Part shown: positions 6,563 through 10,983 of the stretch, piece by piece
Position numbering within the stretch: the first letter of the stretch is position 1
Layout: the number at the start of each line of letters is the position of its first letter
From: an uncultured beta proteobacterium
Lineage (GTDB): Bacteria > Pseudomonadota > Gammaproteobacteria > Burkholderiales > Burkholderiaceae_C
Direction of reading: 5' to 3'
DNA length: 10,983 nt
Assembly: GCA_903885415.1 (NCBI GenBank)
Contig: CAISIP010000298.1
Location: 1 to 10,983, forward strand
Program-made: the position numbers and the translations under genes
Notes under the pieces: model-generated
What the model was told of the DNA's origin: nothing
Database searches by the model: none
The model's input: only the letters and a program-made list of their open reading frames with translations

Positions 6563-8293
6563 ATGCAAGCGCACACCCCGAATTCCGAAAGCGTCGCCGA
6601 TCTCTATCTGACGCTGCTGGCCAGTCGCGGGGTGGACTATCTGTTCGCCAACGCAGGAACCGATTTCGCACCGCTTATAGAAGCGCTCGCCAAGGCCGAG
6701 GCGGAAAAATCCAGCCGGCGCTATCCAAGGCCCCTGCTGGTTCCGCATGAAAATGTCGCGGTGGCGATGGCGCACGGCTACTACATGGCGACCGGGCGTG
6801 TGCAGGCCGTGATGGTGCACGTCACCCTGGGAACCGCCAACGCCATCAACGGCATCTACAACGCCGCGCGCCAGAACATACCGATCCTGTTCACTGCCGG
6901 CCGCACACCGATACTGGAAAGCGGCCTGGAAGGCAGCCGCAACAATTACATCAATTGGGCGCAGGAGCTTTTCGACCAGGCGGGCATGGTGCGGGAGCTG
7001 GTGAAATGGGACTACGAACTGCGCCATCCGCTGCAACTGGAAACCGTCGTTGACCGGGCGCTGGCGCTGGCGACCAGCGACCCCAAAGGCCCTGTGTATC
7101 TAACGCTGCCGCGAGAGGTGCTGGCAGCCTCGAGCCAGGGCCCACAGCCCGGCGCCACGACCAGCATCGCTGCCGCCACGGCTCCTCAGGCCGACCCCGG
7201 GGCGCTTGCACAACTGGCCCAATGGATCCGCGAGGCCCGATCCCCGCTGTTGATCACCTCGAACGCCGGGCGCCATGCGGACTCGGCGACGGCGCTGGAT
7301 GCGATCGCGCAAAGGCTCGCGCTGCCGGTTGTGCAATACCGCCCGCGCTACTTGAGCCTGCCAATCGCCCATCCTATGCACTGCGGCTTCGACGCGGCCA
7401 AACTGCTGGGCGACGCCGACCTGATCTTGGTGCTTGAATCGGACGTTCCGTGGATACCGGACCAAGTCGCACCGAACGCAGATTGCAAGATCGTGCATAT
7501 GGGGGTCGATCCACTCTATGGGCGTTATCCGATCCGCGGTTTTCGAGCCGATATGGCCATCACCGGCGAAATCGGCAGTGGCCTGCGGGAACTCGACCGG
7601 ATGATCGGCCCCGCCGATCCGGCATTCAACCTGCGCATCAATCTGAGGCGCACCCAGGTCGCGCAGTTCCGCGCCGCGAGCGGCCTGAGCGCACCCCGGA
7701 TATCCGAAGCCGCCTCCACCATGAGCAGCCAGTGGGTCACGCGCTGCATCGATGCGTTGTGCGACGCCGATACCGTGGTGATCAACGAATATCCGCTGGT
7801 TCTTGAAGAACTTCAGCAGGTCACGCCGGCCAACTATTTTTCCCACAGTCCGGCGGGGGGACTGGGTTGGGCCATGGGCGCTGCCCTGGGCGTAAAGCTG
7901 GCCAAACCGGGCGCCACCGTCATCGCCGCCGTTGGCGATGGAACCTATATGTTCGGCAACCCGACGCCGACCCATTTCGTCAGCCGTGCCTGCGCTTTGC
8001 CGGTGCTATTTATCATATTCAACAATATGCGATGGGGCTCGGTCCACCGCTCGACCATGACGATGTACCCCGACGGGCATGCAGCCAGCGCTAGCCATCC
8101 GCCGCTGTCGTGCCTAGAGCCCTCGCCCGACTTCGAAAAAGTCATCGAGGCCAGCGGCGGATACGGCGAGCGGGTGAGCGATCCCCTGGACTTGCCGGCT
8201 GCGCTGCAACGCGCATTGCATGCAATAAAGGTCGAGAACCGGCAGGCGTTGCTCAATGTGCAACTCGAAATCAACTACACCCGCACCAGCTAG
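6563..8293 (+). CDS. Thiamine-diphosphate-dependent enzyme, acetolactate synthase/benzoylformate decarboxylase superfamily
   Basis: A 576-residue protein with the three-domain layout of ThDP decarboxylases and synthases. The N-terminal Pyr domain carries the catalytic Glu63 in VPHENVAVAMAHGYYMATG (60-78), which activates the cofactor. A central domain (about 205-345) links to the C-terminal PP domain, which has the metal-diphosphate motif GDG at 458-460, then exactly 26 residues, then NN at 487-488. Such enzymes break or form C-C bonds next to a keto group: 2-keto acid decarboxylation, acetolactate formation, or ring opening of cyclic diketones. It is not obviously the biosynthetic IlvB, as there is no small subunit gene and the context is catabolic. 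An ATG at 6563 follows a GAAGG site by 6 bases. It lies 73 bases after the decarboxylase-like gene on the same strand and converges on the BadH-like SDR. The superfamily is certain; the reaction is not. Confidence 0.9.
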   Translation: MQAHTPNSESVADLYLTLLASRGVDYLFANAGTDFAPLIEALAKAEAEKSSRRYPRPLLVPHENVAVAMAHGYYMATGRVQAVMVHVTLGTANAINGIYNAARQNIPILFTAGRTPILESGLEGSRNNYINWAQELFDQAGMVRELVKWDYELRHPLQLETVVDRALALATSDPKGPVYLTLPREVLAASSQGPQPGATTSIAAATAPQADPGALAQLAQWIREARSPLLITSNAGRHADSATALDAIAQRLALPVVQYRPRYLSLPIAHPMHCGFDAAKLLGDADLILVLESDVPWIPDQVAPNADCKIVHMGVDPLYGRYPIRGFRADMAITGEIGSGLRELDRMIGPADPAFNLRINLRRTQVAQFRAASGLSAPRISEAASTMSSQWVTRCIDALCDADTVVINEYPLVLEELQQVTPANYFSHSPAGGLGWAMGAALGVKLAKPGATVIAAVGDGTYMFGNPTPTHFVSRACALPVLFIIFNNMRWGSVHRSTMTMYPDGHAASASHPPLSCLEPSPDFEKVIEASGGYGERVSDPLDLPAALQRALHAIKVENRQALLNVQLEINYTRTS

Positions 8294-8325
8294 GCGCGGT
8301 CTTTGCCACCGCTGTCTGCGGGAGC
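8294..8325. other. Short convergent gap with weak inverted repeat
   Basis: Thirty-two bases separate two stop codons of convergent genes. The only structure I see is GCGGT (8296-8300) pairing with ACCGC (8308-8312) around a 7-base loop, with no following T-run. It is too weak to call a terminator. Confidence 0.2.
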
Positions 8326-9093
8326 TTAGCCGGCCATCGTCAGACCGCCCGATACGCTGAGCACCTGTCCGGTAATGAAGGCGGCGTCGTCGCTGGCAAG
8401 AAAACACACCGCGCCCGCCACGTCAACCGGCTGGCCCAGGCGTCCAAAGGGAATCGCCTTGGTCAAGGCGCCACGCAGCTTGTCCCCGCTCTCGCCTTCT
8501 CCGGCAAAGTCCTGAAACAAGGCGGTGTCGGTGGGGCCCGGACACACCACATTGATATTGATCTGCTTGCGCGCCATCTCGCGGGCCATGGTTTTGGAGA
8601 AGGCGATGATCCCCCCCTTGCAGGCCGAATACACCGATTCACCAGAGGACCCCACCCGGCCGGCATCCGAGGATATGTTGACCACCCGGCCCCTGCCACG
8701 GCTGCGCATTCCCTGCAGCACCGCGTGGTGCATATTCAGTGGCCCCATCAGGTTGATCGCGACGATCTTCTGCCAAAGAGCGGCATCGCTATCGAGAAAC
8801 GGGCCTGCCCTATCCCAACCGGCGTTGTTGACCAGCACATCGACCGGCCCCAGCGCCTGCTCCACCTGAGCGACAGCGGCCTGGACACGCTGCTGGTCGG
8901 AGATGTCGACCGCGAAGGCTCTGGCCAACTGCGACTTCGCGCGAAGGCTCACCGCCAGCGACTCTGCCGCCGCACCATCAAGGTCGAAAATGGCGACCGA
9001 AGCACCTTCGGCACAAAAGCGCGCGCAGATGGCAGCCCCGATGCCGCCGGCGCCGCCGGTCACGATAACCACCTTGGACTGCAGTCCTCGCAT
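8326..9093 (-). CDS. SDR family NAD(P)-dependent dehydrogenase, BadH-like (2-hydroxycyclohexanecarboxyl-CoA dehydrogenase type)
   Basis: A 255-residue classical SDR with a complete active site: TGGAGGIG (12-19) for the dinucleotide, NNAG (89-92), Asn114, Ser142, Tyr155 and Lys159 (YSACK). Asp37 after the second strand suggests NAD preference. The N-terminus MRGLQSKVVIVTGG and the stretches VVCPGPTDTALF (182-193) and FITGQVLSVSGGLTM (239-253) recall BadH, which oxidises 2-hydroxycyclohexanecarboxyl-CoA to the 2-keto form in alicyclic and benzoate degradation. I make that link from memory of the family; other beta-hydroxyacyl-CoA substrates are possible. The start at 9093 is supported by a GGAGA site (9099-9103) 5 bases upstream; the open frame continues to 9147 but the extra part overlaps the MaoC-like gene and is not SDR-like. 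It is the last gene of a block with the MaoC-like and Bug genes, 26 bases after the former. Confidence 0.9.
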   Translation of the reverse strand: MRGLQSKVVIVTGGAGGIGAAICARFCAEGASVAIFDLDGAAAESLAVSLRAKSQLARAFAVDISDQQRVQAAVAQVEQALGPVDVLVNNAGWDRAGPFLDSDAALWQKIVAINLMGPLNMHHAVLQGMRSRGRGRVVNISSDAGRVGSSGESVYSACKGGIIAFSKTMAREMARKQININVVCPGPTDTALFQDFAGEGESGDKLRGALTKAIPFGRLGQPVDVAGAVCFLASDDAAFITGQVLSVSGGLTMAG

Positions 9094-9119
9094 GCCAATC
9101 TCCGGCGATGGCACGGCGC

Positions 9120-9593
9120 TCACCGGACTTGCCCGCTGTTGCGGCACTTCACCATGCGCAGCGGCGTGTAACTGAGCACCACCTGTCCGTTCTGATTGAC
9201 CACCCTGTTGCGCGTGCGCACCAGGCCGCGGCCCGGCCTGCTCTTGGAGAGCCGTGACTCAATGACTTCGCATTCGACATGAATGGTGTCGCCTGCAAAT
9301 GCCGGATTTTCTATGTTGAGTTCCATGTTCAAAAAGGCGAATCCGGTGTGCTGCATCGTTGACTGCGTCAGCAAACCTTCGGCGAAGCAGTAACTCAGTG
9401 CGCCCGGTGCAAGCCGCCCCTTGATGTCCGACTCCTTCCTGACGAACTCCATGTCGGTAAAAAGCACCTCGGTCATGTGGATGACATTTATAAACGCGCA
9501 GATGTCCGCGTCCTGAATGGTGCGTCCCACCGTCTGGAACTTGCGCCCCATCGTCAAATCCTCAAAATACAAACCAAGACCTACCGTCTCCAT
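9120..9593 (-). CDS. MaoC-like hotdog-fold dehydratase-family protein
   Basis: A 157-residue single hotdog-domain protein. The family pattern is visible in TIQDADICAFINVIH (25-39), GRLAPGALSYCFAEGLL (59-75) and AFAGDTIHVECEVIESR (98-114), followed by a strand such as RTRNRVVNQNGQVVLSY. MaoC/R-hydratases add water to trans-2-enoyl-CoA using an Asp and a His in a GDxNPxH motif. In my alignment those positions are Met40 and Phe45, so ordinary hydratase chemistry is doubtful; it may bind acyl-CoA, act on another bond, or use a different residue such as His39. The start was set at 9593 because a GGAGG site (9602-9606) lies exactly 8 bases upstream; an ATG at 9608 overlaps that site and has no site of its own. 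It is flanked on the same strand by the Bug receptor and the BadH-like SDR. Confidence 0.85.
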   Translation of the reverse strand: METVGLGLYFEDLTMGRKFQTVGRTIQDADICAFINVIHMTEVLFTDMEFVRKESDIKGRLAPGALSYCFAEGLLTQSTMQHTGFAFLNMELNIENPAFAGDTIHVECEVIESRLSKSRPGRGLVRTRNRVVNQNGQVVLSYTPLRMVKCRNSGQVR

Positions 9594-9601
9594 AAATACA
9601 T

Positions 9602-9606
9602 CCTCC
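9602..9606 (-). promoter_or_regulatory. Shine-Dalgarno site deciding the MaoC-like start
   Basis: GGAGG on the minus strand, 8 bases before the ATG at 9593. It lies directly after the ATG at 9608 (ATGGAGG), so that upstream ATG is probably not the main start. Confidence 0.75.
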
Positions 9607-9629
9607 ATTAAGGGTTAGGACAAGCCAAC

Positions 9630-10616
9630 TCACTCAGCGCTGATGCCGGTGAGCTCTGCGATTTTGCGCCACAGTTCGCGCTCCGACGCCATCGCCTCTG
9701 CCAGACGCAAAGCCGCTCCACCGGTGGCCTCCAGTCCCTGTTTGGCGAAAGCGTCCCGCACCGGCTTCTCGGCCAAGATGGCGTTCATCTCGGTGTTCAG
9801 CCGCGCCAACACCTCCGACGGGGTACCCGCCGGCGCGAGCAGTCCATACCAACTCGCGCCGCGCACATGCGGATAGCCCTGCTCTGCCAGCGTCGGCATG
9901 TCGGGCGACAAGGGAGAGCGACTTGGGCTGACCACGGCCAGCATCCGCAACTGGCCGCTTTGAACATGCGCCGCCGCCGCCGCAGTCGTCATCATCATCA
10001 CGTCCACCCTGCCGGCAATCAGGTCGACGATGGCGCCAGGCAAACCCTTGTATGGGACATGCACCAGATCCATGCCGGCCTCCATCTTGAATTGCTCCAT
10101 GATGAAATGGTGCGCAGTACCATTTCCCGGCGTCGCATAAAAGAGTTTCGCCGGACTCGCCTTGGCGCGCGCCACCAACTCCTTGACCGATCGGATCGGG
10201 GACGTGCCACTCACAACCAGGCACTGCAGGCCATCGGCCAGCGGCAGCACGGAGGCAAAACTCTTGATCGGATCGAAGCGCGGGTTGCGGCTAATCGTAC
10301 TGCCCATGATGAACGACGAAGGAGCCAGATAAAGCGTGTAACCATCGGGCGCCGCCTTGGCCACGTATTCGGCCCCGATGTTGCCGCTCGCACCACCGCG
10401 GTTATCGACGACCACGCCGACCTTCAGCCGCTCGCCCATCCGCACAGAGAGGGTTCTGGCAATGAAATCCGGTGCGGTGCCAGGCGCCTGCGAGACGATC
10501 AGCGTGACCGGTCGCGATGGCCAGGATTGGGCGGCCACCCCGGCAAAGCCCGCCAGCAACAGCAAAGCCGCCAGTCGGGCCAGCAGTCTGGAGACTGCAC
10601 TCATGATCATAGCCAT
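9630..10616 (-). CDS. Bug-family tripartite tricarboxylate transporter substrate-binding protein (second of three)
   Basis: A 328-residue Bug/TctC-type periplasmic receptor, the same length as the first Bug protein in this window but clearly divergent from it. Its Sec leader runs from MAMIMSAVSRLLAR through a Leu/Ala core to VAA before QSW (cleavage about residue 29). The mature part shows SWPSRPVTLIVSQAPGTAPD (31-50), the first ligand loop with Asp50, where the usual PGG is PGT, then DNRGGASGNIGAEYVAKA (71-88), PDGYTLYL (90-97), HVPYKGLPGAIVDLIAGRVD (186-205) and MPTLAEQGYP (240-249). The start at 10616 is preceded by GGGGA at 9 bases; two more in-frame ATGs (10610, 10604) follow closely. 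The open frame extends to 10721 but those residues are not leader-like. It is the first gene of the block with the MaoC-like protein and the BadH-like SDR, suggesting that its ligand is the acid those enzymes degrade. Confidence 0.92.
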   Translation of the reverse strand: MAMIMSAVSRLLARLAALLLLAGFAGVAAQSWPSRPVTLIVSQAPGTAPDFIARTLSVRMGERLKVGVVVDNRGGASGNIGAEYVAKAAPDGYTLYLAPSSFIMGSTISRNPRFDPIKSFASVLPLADGLQCLVVSGTSPIRSVKELVARAKASPAKLFYATPGNGTAHHFIMEQFKMEAGMDLVHVPYKGLPGAIVDLIAGRVDVMMMTTAAAAAHVQSGQLRMLAVVSPSRSPLSPDMPTLAEQGYPHVRGASWYGLLAPAGTPSEVLARLNTEMNAILAEKPVRDAFAKQGLEATGGAALRLAEAMASERELWRKIAELTGISAE

Positions 10617-10787
10617 CGCATATTTTCCCCGCAGGACAGGCACTCGGCGCCGACAGCGGTCGCCACGATGCCACTTGATACCGGCGCTAATATAACGGGT
10701 AAATTGCACAGCCTCGGACAATGTGCGAAGGCGACAACTGCAGCGCCGGCAAGCGAGTCATTCTGCCAAGTCTGGCTCCCGCGCAGC

Positions 10788-10797
10788 GTGCGCGCAC
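10788..10797. repeat. Perfect 10-base palindrome abutting a -10-like box, possible operator
   Basis: GTGCGCGCAC is self-complementary and ends directly before TAAAAT (10798-10803). Its place in the presumed promoter spacer would suit an operator, but alternating GC palindromes are common in GC-rich DNA. Confidence 0.3.
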
Positions 10798-10810
10798 TAA
10801 AATTCCTGCG

Positions 10811-10829
10811 GGGCTGCCTGCGGCAGCCC
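10811..10829 (+). other. Perfect 8-base-pair hairpin in the leader of the third Bug gene
   Basis: GGGCTGCC (10811-10818) and GGCAGCCC (10822-10829) are exact complements around a 3-base TGC loop. The stem ends on the base before the GGAGG ribosome binding site. It has no T-run, so it is not a standard terminator. A role in mRNA stability or in access to the ribosome binding site is possible. Confidence 0.5.
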
Positions 10830-10834
10830 GGAGG
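10830..10834 (+). promoter_or_regulatory. Shine-Dalgarno site of the third Bug gene
   Basis: GGAGG lies 6 bases before the ATG at 10841. It fixes the start of the partial gene at the window edge and directly follows the leader hairpin. Confidence 0.75.
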
Positions 10835-10840
10835 CATTTG

Positions 10841-10983
10841 ATGAATTTTTTAACCACTAGGCTAGCGGCATTTTTCATGATGGCCTGCGTCGGCGCGTCC
10901 CATGCGCAGGACTGGCCCAACCGGCCGGTTCGCATTATTTCGCCATTCACGGCGGGCGGCGGATCGGACACCATCGCACGCAT
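10841..10983 (+). CDS. Bug-family substrate-binding protein, N-terminal part only (third of three)
   Basis: The window ends 47 codons into this gene. What is visible is diagnostic: a Sec leader MNFLTTRLAAFFMMACVGAS ending HA before QDW, then WPNRPVRIISPFTAGGGSDT, which is the N-terminal strand and first ligand loop (AGGGSD) of Bug/TctC receptors. It differs from the other two Bug proteins in the window in both leader and loop, so it is a separate receptor, not a recent duplicate. It is transcribed away from the second Bug gene, with a very strong ribosome binding site. The rest of the gene and its partners lie beyond the window. Confidence 0.85.
   Translation, partial: MNFLTTRLAAFFMMACVGASHAQDWPNRPVRIISPFTAGGGSDTIAR

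Larger units (their letters stand above)
10617..10840. promoter_or_regulatory. Divergent intergenic region between two Bug receptor genes
   Basis: The 224 bases between the divergent second and third Bug genes contain no supported gene. On the minus strand, TATATT (10689-10694) is a -10-like hexamer, with TTGTCC (10716-10721) upstream at a poor spacing of 21. On the plus strand, TAAAAT (10798-10803) is the best -10-like box and would place a transcript start near 10810. A 10-base palindrome and a hairpin lie beside it and are listed separately. No -35 match is convincing, so activator-dependent promoters are possible. This is inference from motif likeness and gene layout. Confidence 0.4.

Noticed and set aside
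8296..8312. Bidirectional terminator between the convergent ThDP and SDR genes
   Set aside because: Only a 5-base stem with a 7-base loop and no T-run; not enough to call a terminator.
10617..10721. Longer start for the second Bug protein
   Set aside because: The extra residues are not leader-like and lie in the divergent promoter region; the start at 10616 has a GGGGA site and leader.
10773..10788. Sigma-54 promoter (TGGC followed by a GC element)
   Set aside because: TGGC is present, but the -12 part reads CAGC in place of TTGC, so the match is too poor.
9867..10841. Long plus-strand open frame opposite the second Bug gene
   Set aside because: Arg/His/Gln-rich translation typical of the complement of a GC-rich gene, with no family likeness; the opposite strand encodes a complete receptor.
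10687..10983. Minus-strand open frame at the right edge
   Set aside because: It lies opposite a clear Bug gene start with a strong ribosome site and has no family likeness.

Overview
The window is GC-rich accessory DNA from a proteobacterium, most likely a betaproteobacterium of the order Burkholderiales. That guess rests on three different Bug-type periplasmic binding proteins (receptors of the tripartite tricarboxylate transporter family), a family strongly expanded in Bordetella, Achromobacter, Cupriavidus and Comamonadaceae. I saw no rRNA, tRNA, insertion sequence, CRISPR array or clear frameshift, and nearly the whole window is coding.

Layout: (1) + strand, 27-2247: a histidinol-dehydrogenase-like NAD enzyme, then an ABC-type substrate-binding protein with no visible signal peptide. 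(2) - strand, transcribed from 5226 down to 2244: a crotonase (enoyl-CoA hydratase/isomerase family), a Bug receptor, an SDR with an unusual active site, and a 4-oxalocrotonate-tautomerase-like protein. (3) + strand, 5509-8293: a homologue of 4,5-dihydroxyphthalate decarboxylase and a thiamine-diphosphate (ThDP) enzyme of the acetolactate synthase/benzoylformate decarboxylase superfamily. (4) - strand, from 10616 down to 8326: a second Bug receptor, a MaoC-like hotdog protein and a BadH-like SDR. (5) + strand, from 10841 off the end: the start of a third Bug receptor. Two divergent intergenic regions (5227-5508 and 10617-10840) must carry the promoters of blocks 2, 3, 4 and 5. Blocks 1/2 and 3/4 meet tail to tail.

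Taken together this looks like a catabolic island for a carboxylated aromatic or alicyclic compound. Binding proteins would capture an organic acid. A decarboxylase-like protein, a tautomerase and a ThDP C-C lyase/decarboxylase could handle the ring or keto acid. The crotonase, MaoC protein and two SDRs would run beta-oxidation-like CoA steps. The substrate cannot be read from sequence. No ring-hydroxylating oxygenase, extradiol dioxygenase, CoA ligase, permease or regulator lies in the window, so the pathway is incomplete here or distributed. Several enzymes (one SDR, the crotonase, the MaoC protein) lack the textbook catalytic residues of their families, so the chemistry may differ from the names they would normally receive.
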